From NCBI GenBank assembly GCA_963457665.1, contig OY735207.1, forward strand, positions 44,143,179 to 44,207,178: a stretch of DNA of 64,000 nucleotides, written 5' to 3'. Below are positions 1 to 13,100 of the stretch, in pieces (the first letter of the stretch is position 1; each line of letters opens with the position of its first letter). Source of the DNA: Thysanoteuthis rhombus. Taxonomy: Eukaryota > Mollusca > Cephalopoda > Oegopsida > Thysanoteuthidae. The notes below the pieces were generated by a model. It did not search any database. It was not told the DNA's origin and saw only the letters and a program-made list of their open reading frames with translations. The translations under genes were made by a program, and so were the position numbers.

Positions 1-296
1 TTTTAAAAGGAGAAATTGTCATTATTATGCACTGATTTACTTGGACTACTGTCTTCATTCTTGAGCTAGAGAATAGCTTGTATGACAGAGGAATGAAAAC
101 AATCTATCCAATTGATTGGTTGAAGGATTCAGTTTGAAATTCCTAATGGGTTACCAACTATGACAGACATCTAAAGAAAGCTAAAGGGTACAATGGATGA
201 AACATTATATATAATAACCAATATTAGGTCACTAGTTCAAGTAAATCAACATGAAATAATCATTTCGAGATCTCAGACAAAAAAACAAAAACTTAC
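1..296. other. OPLAH: OPLAH intron 14, partial
   Basis: Intronic DNA following exon 14 on the minus strand. No exon, repeat family or RNA gene is recognised. Confidence 0.6.
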
Positions 297-385
297 CTTG
301 TTCATAAAAAGAAGCACAAGGTTCTTGTTCTTCATGGACAACATCAGCCAGTGCCATGCCATAAGCAGAAAGGATTCCTGCAAAT
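297..385 (-). CDS. OPLAH: OPLAH coding exon 14, last exon in the window
   Basis: Residues 516 (split Arg) to 545 plus one base. It encodes [20 protein letters not shown], matching the family segment that follows FIHR. Two nearby AG acceptors exist. Only the upstream one (TTTACAG before ATTTGCAG) restores R-F-A-G in frame with exon 13. The donor is GTAAGT. No further exon is visible in 1-296. Confidence 0.94.
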
Positions 386-3300
386 CTGTAAATGAAGAGG
401 AAATATTTAAAAAAAAAAAAAAATTAGGTTGATGCAAAAGTCTACAGCACCATCTTTGGCACAATATTAGGAAAGTCTTAGAAGTACCTTTGATGTTTAC
501 TTAGCAGTAGATTGCTTCCATTGTGAGGAAGAATAATAATAACAGAATGCAGATTTGCATTCTGATTAATCATCAGAGCTTCCATAGCAGTGGTGATCAA
601 GATGTCTATGAAAGATGGGCTCCTGAAGTGTGGGATGTAAGTTCAAGTCTAGTTGGAAGCTACATTTCATTTTTGATTACTCACTGCTCTAGCAGTTTAA
701 AAGTTTATCAACTCAGGGTTTTGTGATAAAAAAAGCAATGATAAGATGGAGTAAGCCAGTAATTGAATAATAATAGTGGAAATGCCTCAAGTAAAAATTA
801 AAAAAAAATAACCTCACCAAAAGTTCTGAACTTGAGAATAGAAATAACATGCCATACCAGGCATCAAGAGAATCACCAAAGTATATCTGGAAGTACTGAC
901 AATTATATAAGAGTCCAAAAAGATCCTTTTTGTGTGGAAATAAAAACATACTACAAAAACAGTTATAAAATATGTCTGCAGACCCCACTGATTTTCTTGG
1001 AATCCCTGGAGGTGTCCTGACTGGACTTTGAGGAACCTTTATTTACAATACTTCATTGAATAAAGAATGAATAGAAAATTACAGTAGTCCCTCAAATTTT
1101 GCTGGTGGTCTATGCACAGACTTCTTGCGAAATTCTATGAATAAATTTTGACCCCCGACCTAAAATCACACATTTTGCTTTACAGTTACATAACTAATGT
1201 AATTGTATAGAATGATGATCATTTAATCATTTATTTAGAGGATTGTAAAAACAGAAGGAAGAAATAAATAACCAGAAATCAAGACAACAAGCAGGGCAAC
1301 TATGCGAACTTGACTGTCACACTTAGTGGATAGGAAGTCAACTCTAAGGCTCTGCCATTATTTTTTTTTTGGTTTAATTTTTTTACTGATCAAAAGAGTC
1401 ATTTTAGACATGATCAAGTTTTTCAAGTTTTTATTTCTGTAATGCTTTCTTCTATTGACATTTAAATTCAATTTCAAGTTTAATCATCCTTTCGACCCCC
1501 ATTTTTCAAAGCTTGTCAACAACATTATTTAATTAAAATTGAATTAAAACAACTTGATTCTACATTGTTATTAATGAAATTTACCCCCCCCCCAAATATT
1601 TGGACTTTTCTTTCTAGTAAAAACATTTAAAACTAAAATTAAAAGAAAAGGCATTTTCAGAAGGTGTCTACAAGGTATATTTGTAAGGTTCTTGGCCAAA
1701 TGGTATGTCTGGTAGTGGTGACACAAGATTAAGAGAGTCGTGAAAAATATTCTTAAATTTCAAAAAATCCAAAGGATAATTTTCAGATCTCTAGTGGAGC
1801 ACTCACGCAAATTTGTAAGGTTCTAGGTCAAAAGGTGTGTCCAGTAGCACTGACATAAGAGAACAACTGAGTATTTCACCACTAGGCTGTTTGCTCAATC
1901 AGGTCAGTGATGCTGTGAAAAAATGATATATGCACTTTCTTTAATAACCTATCACTATATGTGCTGGTAATGGGAAAAGTATTTTGCTGGTTTGAATCAC
2001 TTGCATTAAAGAGATTATGCCAATCTGAGACAAAAAATCTTTCTATTTACATGTATGCATACACACACTCACACAATGCATACTAGTTGGCACTTTGTTT
2101 TTATGAAAGATCTACATAAGTACAGGTTTTCCCTCTTTTCTTAAATAGTGAAGAAGCAACTACCATTGGTTTTTATGTGAAAAAATCTTTGAGCATTCCC
2201 AGACCCAAAACATAACCTTTTTCCATGTCTACCTACCTTGATGTTCAAAGCTGAGATTTGTCATTTGCTACAGCTGATGGGGAAGATTTGAAATACGACA
2301 GTATGCCTGACTGCTTGGCCTTACACATTTTGCAGTCATACAAATCTTTACAGGTAGTGAAAGCATCCTGCAAATGCGCTCTAAATTTAAGTACTCTTTC
2401 AAAATTGAATTCATATTTTTCTGCTATCATTGCAGTACTGTTGATCATAACAAAAATCTCATGAAAGGTGAATTTTTGGAGTATGGGAACGCTCAAAAGA
2501 TTATATATATATAAATTAATGGCAACTGCTTCTTTGCTTTATGCCATTTTGGCTTTTGAAAGTTTTCATAGAAACGCTGAACTTTCTGTGTTTTTGTGTG
2601 TATTTGCCGCTAACATACCGATGGATGAAGACTTGGGACATTCCCAAAGAGCGCGCAATTGAACAAGCATGTTGGGCTCCAGCTCCTCCAAAACAAGCCA
2701 AAACATGTCGGGATGTGTCATAACCTTTAGCCTACAAAGACAAGAGCAGTAACAAAATTAGATGGTAACTAAAAGAAAGATTTTGTACATTAAGAGAGGA
2801 AGATTTTATCTAAAAAGACAAACAATGCAAATAAAACTGATTTGGGGTATAGATATATATTGGACTGAGCCAACTTTAGTAATCTGTCTTTAAAATGGAG
2901 TATTTATGGATACATGTACACATAGTATGCATGTACACCAGCAAACACAAAGATTTTTAGTGTATCTATTAGACTCAAAATAAACAAGATTTGTCAGTAT
3001 TGAACATTTTGTCTTGAGGCTACACTTTTCCCTCTTTAGCATCTTTCTTTTACCCTTTCCTTATATGTTAATGATGGTTGATTGTTTTTCAGCATATATG
3101 CAAAATTGAAACACACAAGCATATAATAAAACATTAATATATTCATAAGTATGATGTGGATTTGCTACATAAATATGTTTATGTTTCTGCCCTGTCTGGA
3201 CCTCTTCAGGCGAATGATTAGGTATAGTTTAGATTCATGTTTGGGGAATTTGGGGAAAATCTTTCAGGGTGTTACTAGGTGGGAAGAGTTTTCTCTTTTG

Positions 3301-4177
3301 TTTTTTCATTTTTTAAAATTTGTAGTTAAGGTGTTTTTGCTGGTGGTTATAAATTACCTGTCAGGGGGTCTGGTATGGCCCTTGGAGTTATCAGTAAGTG
3401 GATGCTTTTGAAATATCAACTAAAGAGAAACCGCTAGAAGTAAAATATTATATAGGATTATCAAAAATGCCCTTTAAACTTAGATTAGCTGACCACAAAT
3501 CATCCTTTACAAACGAAAAATATGAAAAATAATACATCATTATCTACATGTTATTAGAAAATGTGCAAAATGAATTATAAACTTACAGTGAAATGGAAAA
3601 TAGTAAAACAAACCAACATGTGCCAAAATATGGTAACTCCATGTTATCTATGCCTAAATGAAAAATTTGAAATTCTTAGTTTTGCTAAAAAAAACAAACT
3701 CAAAATAGATCTATTTAACAGAAAAAATGGAATAGTCTTAAAATGCTGGCATCACTCAAATTTTTTTTTCAGCAAATATAACTTAATAACCCACATATAA
3801 GTAAGTACACTAAAAGCAATATAGATAGTTTATCCACAAAGCCATCTCAAAGAACCACAAAATAAACATCGTCTTTTCGCCCGTCCAAGGTAATTAGGAA
3901 TCATACAATCCAAGGATCCTTGCATAGAAATCGTTAGATTTATTTCCCTGAGTAAAAAATAAAACGTTTGTATATAGCACACATCACACCAGTATCCACT
4001 TACTGATAACTTCAACAGCCATACCATGTGTAGCGAATTAACATTATATGATAATTCCGGCTCTAATCTAAACCAACTCATAATTTAAAATCTAAAGTTG
4101 AATGCATTGAGCACTCTATGAAATAAATCCATCACATTATATCATATTATGTTATATTGCAAACCTAATTTGTACTA

Positions 4178-4229
<52 letters not shown>

Positions 4230-6592
4230 TCCATAGCTTAATGATGGAAAAATCATTTATTTTACAAAGCAAATATTTGTCAATGTATCTTCTTTCTTGT
4301 CAATGCATTTAATTCAGTGGTGAATATTGATTCCATAAATCAAATATTATACAGTGAAAATTTCAAATCAAAATTCAGATAATATATTAGCCTACAGACT
4401 TATTGATCCAACCGTCAATGTATACGAACTCATGGAGATATGATACATTATTGTTCTAACAAGAATGTAAATTAACATAGAAATATTTCTCTTTCATTGG
4501 TCAAAAATGATTTCCTACAAAAAACACTTACCATAGCAGGATAGTCAATATATTGTTTCTGTTGGGTTAGGGAAACAGAAGTTGCATAGAAGTTATCAGT
4601 ATCAAGCTCTAGACATGAATTAATACATTAAATGATTCATTTTAGCAAAGTCAGAAGGTTTTGCAATTGTCTGATCCGGAAGAAGCTGACTTTTGTAAAC
4701 TGCATTTGAACCATCCCACTCCCTCTCTCATATATATGAATAAATAAATAAATAAATAAAAGGTGCAACCTAGACATTTAGAGAATTTGAATAGTGTGAA
4801 CTGGACTTTTGCCACATTCCTTTATGAAGAGAGTATGCAATCTTGAAATTGTTGTGTATATGCCCAAATGGTGCAAACTAGGAGTTAGAGTAAGTAAATT
4901 TTCCATTATGGTCAAATTAACTGAACTTTTGGGTAGCAGTTATGGAGAAAGAGAAAGTAATGAATCATGAAACTTTTAAGCAAAGATATAACTTTGGAAA
5001 AGAATTCAACCCAGTCATCATAATTTTTGTAAGAAATTTCTTTTGTTGCTATTATCATCAAATTGGCTAACACTAAATTTCCTGTTTCTAGCACAGTATT
5101 ATGAAAAAATATTTTATTTGCTAAACAACTTAATTAATCAATGATACCCCTTATCTCTGGCAATAAATATAAACACTTTATGGTTGCATATTTTAGCACA
5201 AAGGCAGCTCTTATGGCGAACTATATTAAGAAAAAAAAAAAACACAACAAAACCGATTAGTTTTCAAGGGAGATAACTTTCTAGGTTGAGAGATTTTATA
5301 ACTCTTGATTATTTCAAGTGGTGAACTATATACATACATTCACAGTGGTTTACTACATACATTCGAGTAGTGACTGATGCACACACAAAGAATGTAAACA
5401 GATATGCAACAATGATATAATAAGCAGTGGGATTTGGAACATTTTTTGTATTTGACAGTATTTCCAGAGATTCTTCCTCTTGCACCCCACACGGGAGTAC
5501 CAGAAGTACTATATAAAAGGAAAATTTTACACCCTCTTCAAACAATATAACTCTGATGAAAAAACAGGTCTGGTTAGTCACTCAATAGATACTGTTATGT
5601 GACCAATATTTATTTGCAGCATGCACGGTTGGAGATGATAAAAAATTTGGAAAAAAAGGGGTGATCATTGAATGAATTTCTTCTCATGTTTTTTGTTGAG
5701 TGGTAATCACTAAACATGTTTGAATTTTTGAAAAACAAACGCAAATTCTGCTGGACGTAAACTAAGGGATCAGTACAGCATAAAATTATATTGTAAATCA
5801 AACCCCATACTAAAAACCTATTTTTGAAGGAATTTGAAAAAAAAAAAAAAATTTATTGAAATAATAAGGGGTAAATGTTTAAATGTTCAGCCCTCTAGCT
5901 CCATTGATGTAGCAGGTACGTGTAGCACATACATAGCTAGCCAGCCAGACTCATTTGAAGACTGAAAAAAAACACTTGTTGATATTTTTGGTGATAGTTG
6001 GTCAACGACTTCTAATTGGAAGAAATGTTTAGAGCTTATTGTTATTTTTCTTCTGTCTCTAGTTAGTTATTTATTTCATATGTTGATTTTAACCAATAAC
6101 CTACAATCAGTAACCAAAACATTAATTAACTGATCTTTTTAAGTAACATTAGACAAAACAGATAATATATTTTGATCTGCCTCTCCTAAAAGAACGAGAT
6201 AAAAATAATGACAAGATTCAGTAAATAATCAAGATATCAAAACTGCCCATTTAATGGTTCCTATGCATAGAAACAATACTGAGAGATGTATTCATGCGTA
6301 AGTCTTACATGGATAACAATCTAAGAATAAAAGTAGATTTCTACATTGGCTAAAAATGAAATGAAGCTTACTTGTGTGAGGGCTCTGATTGGACGACACA
6401 TGGCCTCATTGGCAACACGAATAAAGCCCATAGCAACTTCTTCAACACTCATTGGTTGACTGGGAGGGACCTGGCTAGTGATGAAGGTATTCACCTGGTT
6501 GTAAAATCAACAGAAAACAAAAAATATGTTATTGATTCTTTTGCATATAAATAAGTGTGTAACAAACTGCAAGATTAAAAATCTAACTGAAA

Positions 6593-6636
<44 letters not shown>

Positions 6637-7157
6637 CATAAAAATCAGGAAGGCGATAAAATATGATAGATGATATGTGATGGGTTTATTTCAGGAAATG
6701 CTTGATACATTCAACTTTAAGTTGATTTAAAGTAGAGTTTAAAATACAATGGAGAAAGGATTCACTACACAAACACGTTCATGTTTCTGTCCAGTTTGAG
6801 AGTATTTGCCTGAAGAAGCCCAGAGAGGAAACATACCACAAAGAACTGATGGATCAACTATATAATGATAACAAAAATGCCTACACCATACCCTCGTAAT
6901 TTACAATTACCATTAAGCACAGTATCCCAACTAAATAAAAAAAACAAAAAAAACAAAACATAACAGGCAATGACCGGCTACTAAACAATAAATATATATT
7001 AGTAGAATAAAATGAAGATCCTACCACCTAAAAAAATGGACTAAAAAAAGAAAAAAAATGACGTAAATATGAATTTAAAATAAATTGAATCATTCGCCTG
7101 AAGAAAGCCAAATGGGGCGGGTAGAAACATAAACCAGTTTGTGTAGTGAATCCTTAC

Positions 7158-7193
<36 letters not shown>

Positions 7194-10100
7194 ACATACT
7201 ATAAGAATAATCTTAATATTCTGAAAAAGCAAAAAATGGATTTTTGCATTTACCTCTGAAAGTATATCAATATCTTTGATCACTCACCTCCGCTCTCATT
7301 TTCTCAAAAGCTTGAATGGAAGCATGTTTGTCCAATGGAAGGTTTTCTGTCTCTCCAAAGATATGGGGGAAATATTCCGGAAGAATCCGGCCAAGGCACA
7401 GGTTAGCATCTGTCACAGTCAATGGCCCACCTATGAAATGTCAACAGCCACACTGTAGGTTAATCTATAATACTATAATACTATTATGTGTAAGTGTGTG
7501 TGTGTGAGCACGCATCCCATGGGTATGCTCAAAAGTAGGAAAGGATACATAAAGAAAAAAAAAGAAGATTAATCAGACCATTAGGAAAAGAAGTGTATGC
7601 CTAGGAATGGAAGGAAAGAGTGGTTTGGTAAGTAAAATGAAGTAACACTTAATCAAACTCAAGTTAGAGAACTGAGGAAAACAATTTTGAAGGAAAAACG
7701 TTGAATTATACATTTACAATTTACTTAATATATTTAATAATAATCATGATTATTATTTCTATTATTATTCAGACCATCCTCATCTTGGTCGTTTTTTCAT
7801 GCAACGTTTCGGCCATTGTACTCTATGGCCTTCATCAGGTATCATCTGGGTAAGTGTGCGGAAGTAACGAACTGATCCCCTTATTTAACCGACGGGGGTA
7901 TATTGACCACACTCCCCCTCTTAGCATTAGTAGTATTATTATTGTCTCACACTGGGATTGAACCTAGAACCATCAAATTACTTACAGTAATTTTGTCTGA
8001 TTCTGTAACCACTACACTATGTGTCCATGTGGAATAATAATAGAAATAATAATAATACCTCATCTCAAAAATTCAGAGAATCATGATAATGTTTAATTAC
8101 AGGAGGACAACAAAAAATAATTTTTCTTGAAAGTTTAAAAGGAACAAATCCTTTTTCATTCTTCCAGTCTATTTTAAATGAATATTACTTTTTGTACTTC
8201 AAGAACTCAAGGATGATAAATAATAAATGATGTGAAAAAGTAGATACTCTCTCACTTATGCATGTATGGAGTGTCTGATCATCTGGTCGGCAGATGCTTG
8301 GTCAAAAGACATTTCACCAATAAACATTTAGCCAAGTGGAAAAATGGTCAAATGTAAAATAGTTGAATGAAACAAATTTGTTGTTCCTTTCAATAGATAT
8401 ACAAAACAGGTCTGGTTAGTCACACAATTGAAACCATCACAAGACTAATTTCTCTTGGCAGCATTAAAAAATTGAAAAAAAGGGGTGATCAATGAATGTT
8501 ACTTCTCTTGCCTTTTGTCGGATCACTAAAAAGTCTGAATTTTCAATAAACAAGTGTGAATGCAGCCAGGCATAAAATAAAGAACAAATTTATCATAAAC
8601 TTACATTGCAAATGTTGAACTCCTTCAGTTCAGAATTAAAATTTTCCATTCCCTAGACTGGTTGCCAATCAGAGCTGACAAGCCAAGTCTGCCCTGCTAT
8701 TTACCCATTAGTGGGGGGAGGGGAGATGGATTCATGCCTTTCTCTAGAGCATTAGTTTGAAGGGAATGCAAACTGTCACAGCTGGAATTTGAATTCAGTT
8801 TGCAAATTCCACTTTCCATGCTGTTAACCACTAGGCCACCCACACTTATCTGATTCTAGTTATCTGATTTCTTGGAAAAAAAAAACAAAACATTCTGTCA
8901 CAGGATTCTCAATAGAAATTAATGCTTCTTACATTCTTAAAACTAAAATCAGTTTTGTCAAAGAAAATTCATTAGAGAAATATAAGTACAGCTTTTGCAA
9001 TATTTGAACGTATTATTGAATTTTCTCTTTATAAAAAAAATTTAGGGATATTCTTTTTGACATAAGTTCTAGTGGCCAACCTGTCTTTTTTTCAGATTTG
9101 AATCAGCACAAAAAGACAGAAATTTTTTCCATAAATTCACAATTTAGTGAAATTTTTTTCTCACCTTTCCTATAACAAACAGGTCCTGGATGGGCTCCTG
9201 CTGACTCTGGACCAACCGCAAAAAGTCCAGCTCGGAAAAACAAAACAGAGCCACCACCAGCTGCCACAGTATTGATATCTAACTGGAAATGCAGAATGAT
9301 GAAAATTGATTGAGTTTATTGAGTACAGATTTGATTTGTAGACATGTAGCTAGAAGTACAGAATAATAAAAATGTATTCATTTAAAGTTCAAACTCCTGT
9401 TTTTGCATTTCAAAAAAAGATCATTTGTTTAACCACTTGGGACCAGAATAGTTGTGGGAGACATCATATCAGCCACTCAAGGACAATCATTGCTTTCACT
9501 GCCTTTATCATTATTTATGAACCGTCTTGAATCACAATCAGATTCACTGCACGGACAAATAAATTACTGGCAAGATTTCTTATCAGTCACTCGAGGGCAA
9601 TCATTGCTTTCATTGCCTTCATCACCAGCAATACATTGTTTTGAATCATTATCAAATTCAACACCAGAGTAAGAAAACTCAGGGTAAAATAACTGACAAA
9701 TTTCAATTTTCCAATAATATATTCATTTATATAGACAAGGAATTGCTACTTGTATTATATAAGACTTATGTCAGCCCACACCTTGAATACTTTTCATTGT
9801 ACTTGAAGAAGTATAGGCTATGCATATATGGTGAAAGTGAATAGGAGCAGATTGAATATCAGAAAATTCTTTTTTAGCCACAAAATGGTAGGATTATGGA
9901 ATAGTGCTATCAAGAAATGTAAATGAGCTAAAAAAGAATTATGGTGTTTATTACACCACTGCTACTGTTATGACCGAGATATTGAGTAAATATGATTATT
10001 TGATGTGAGCTTTTATATACTAATTGTATAAAACTATGCTAGGTGTTTCAGAGATATTCATCATTAATCTCATCAGCTTCTCCCATGCGGTTAAATTGAG

Positions 10101-13100
10101 AAGACTTTTTATTTCTTTTTTTGTTTGAAAAAAAATGTTCAAACTAACAGCTGTTTTGGAAAGAAATAGAATGAATAATGATGAATGCAAAAGTTATGAG
10201 CTGAATTTTGATTTGAAACTTTCACTGAGTAATTCACAATCTTTATGATTAATATTCACCACTGAATTGAGTGCATTGACAAAGGAGGAGGTTATGTTGA
10301 CAAAAAATTTGAGTAAAATGAATATGTTTTTCATCATTAGGCTGCAGATGTACTTAGCAATCTTAATACTTTAGTTCTCATTTTCCCAAACCCAAGTTTC
10401 CAAGTAAGATCAAAGTGCAGTATATGCTCTTATTTAAAAGAACAGCTTTATATAAACAGTTCAAATCCTTCCAATTCATTGAAAAAAAATAAGACTATCA
10501 TGTAAATCCTTTCGAGTTTTTAAAGCAGAAATGTGATGAGAAATATTTTAACCTTTAATTAAGTAAGATGAGGATTCATGTAGATAATTTATTGGAACAA
10601 AGTTGAAAGCAAGAAAATCAGAAATTACCTGGGGTGCCTGTATGGTAATACCAGCAGTTGTAGACTCAAAGACATGTTCATATTCTCCTGAATAACGACT
10701 AACATCTGTTGATGTGCCTGGAAAAAAAAATTTATCAAGAAAAATGATTTCCTAACCCACAAATTAGGAGTTAAAAAAAATAGGAACAAAAGTAGTAACA
10801 GACTTCTCTTGTTATCAGAAAGTAGTACTCCATTAGAAAAACTTTTTGTAAGTTGAAATGATGCAATGTGAAGAAGCAATTAACATTGATTTATGCAGGG
10901 AAATTTTTTTTAGCATTTCAAGACCATAAAAAATAAACCTCTTCCTCATGTGCCAGTTTTATGCTATGCATAACATCCTTATGAGATCTATTGGGTTTTT
11001 CTAATAGTTAAGTCTTATCTTGTGAATGAATGCCCAGAATAAATCAAGTTAAAGTAGAGATGCTCATAGACATAGCTTGAAGCTATGAAGGCTTGAGGTC
11101 TTTTGTAAAAGCAGAGTGGCATAAAGTGAACTTTCGTAAAGAGGGGGGTATCTGTGTATGTCTTTAACTCTGTCTGAACCAGTTTCAGATAATTTCTTTG
11201 AACTGCACCTCTTTCAAGACAATTAGATTGCTTTTACACAGGGCATAGTATATAGATGAATCGAGAGAGAGGAAGAGAGAAGAAGAGAGGAAGCGGTAGC
11301 TGTATGCCACCAATATTCCCAGCCCCACCTCTTTAATCCTTCATTCTTTCCTATTGACTAAATTTCTCTGGCGCAAATTTCTCTTAGTCTCTTTTTTCCA
11401 TTTTTCCTACTTCTCTCTTTGCTGCCAATTCTGTTCTCTCCAATGAAGCCATTTGCTTGCCGGCTTGGAGCAATGTTCTTTAAACAGACAGGCTGCTACT
11501 ACTATTTCTGGACATCAAGGTATCAAGACAAATAGGAGGAGGTGAAGTACCATGGGTTTCTGATTTATGCAGATTTCTTAAATCGATGTAGCCCCTGGGG
11601 GAGGTGCTGCATGTTGCTTTTGTTTGTTTTCATTGAGCTGTAGTTTTTGCTGGTGTTGAATTGAGCATCTGTTAACAAGAGCTAAAAAAAGATATTCAAT
11701 CATGAATGAATCATCTACGCTTCTCATTCATGTGTAAGTAGGTTTATTGCTCAAGTATGTTAATATCATGTGGATATCTTGCAATATTGGATGTGCTCAG
11801 GGTCCCTGAAGGAATGAAGTTTTGATTACCAGGGCATGTTGAAGATCTCCTCCAGCAGCCTCAAATGAGTATTGATTCTATTCTTATAGAAGTTCAATTT
11901 GCGCCAATATTTGAAGGAACAGCTCACTACATCAATGGGTGAAGGGTACGTAGAAACTGGGAAGACAATCTAATTTAGCTGGCAGTATATATTTACACTA
12001 GTGATCATTAGTCATTGACTCACTGCTGGTTATTCTCTATCTTCCTGAAAAACCAAAGGATCAGAGAAGAATTTGATGAATGAATTTTTTTCTTCCTAAT
12101 AAGCTTTCTCCAGGAACATTTTCCTTTTCCTATCTTCAGCTATATGGAGACAGCAATACTTGACCAAAATTACCTGTCGGATTCTTAATAGCCATAACAT
12201 TAAAACCCTAGGGTAATTCCAGGTTGGAATCTCCAGGTCGCTCTGAATCATTTATGGTAACAAGGCTAATTTAACAGACTACCTGGTTGATTTGTTCCAT
12301 TCTTAACATTCACTGAATCGAAAAAATAGCTACAGAATTTTTCGCATTAGAAAGAAATCATTTAAAGTGATTTTATCTGAATCATGTAGAGTATTAAGAT
12401 TCTCTCACCTCCCATGTCAAAGCCAATGACTGGCAATTCTGTCTCTTTATGGAATGTGGTTAAGGCATATCCAACAACACCACCAGCGGGTCCTGATAGG
12501 ATGGCCCGAGAGCCATTGAATCTACGAACAAGCATAGAACTCAGATGAAAAAAAAGGAATTCAATAAATAAAAATAACCATTTTGATATTCATTTTCAGA
12601 CTTTAGCTTTACTTTTATGTGAATAGATTTGCTGAGATGAGTCTTCATAAGAAACTGTCCACTTGCGTATACAGGCTGCATCAATGGAGCTAGAGGGATG
12701 AAAATTTGAACATTTATTCCTTATTTTAGAAATTTTTTACTCCCGTTTGATTATTGGGGGGGGCTTTGCAATGTAAGTTTATGCCAATTTGGTCCCTCTG
12801 TATATGTTCAGCAAAATTCATGTTTGTTTTTTGAAAATTTACACTTTTAAGTGATCATTGCCTAACAAAAGGCGAGAGAAGTAACTTATTCATTGAATAC
12901 CCCCTTTTCCAATTTTTCAATTGATCACTCTCAACACAGCAGGCTGCCAAAAGCCATTGATCATATGATGATTTCTTTTGATTTTGAATTATTAGCCACT
13001 CTGGAACAGAGTGTAATCCACGTTTGCTTCACTGAACAAACATCAGGTCAAATGTGTCAAGTCAATCCTTTGCTATGAATAAGCCTTCATGTGGTTTGCC

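Noticed and set aside
7944..8030. tRNA gene
   Set aside because: A and B boxes are present, but the stems do not pair like a tRNA and the sequence continues into a SINE body.
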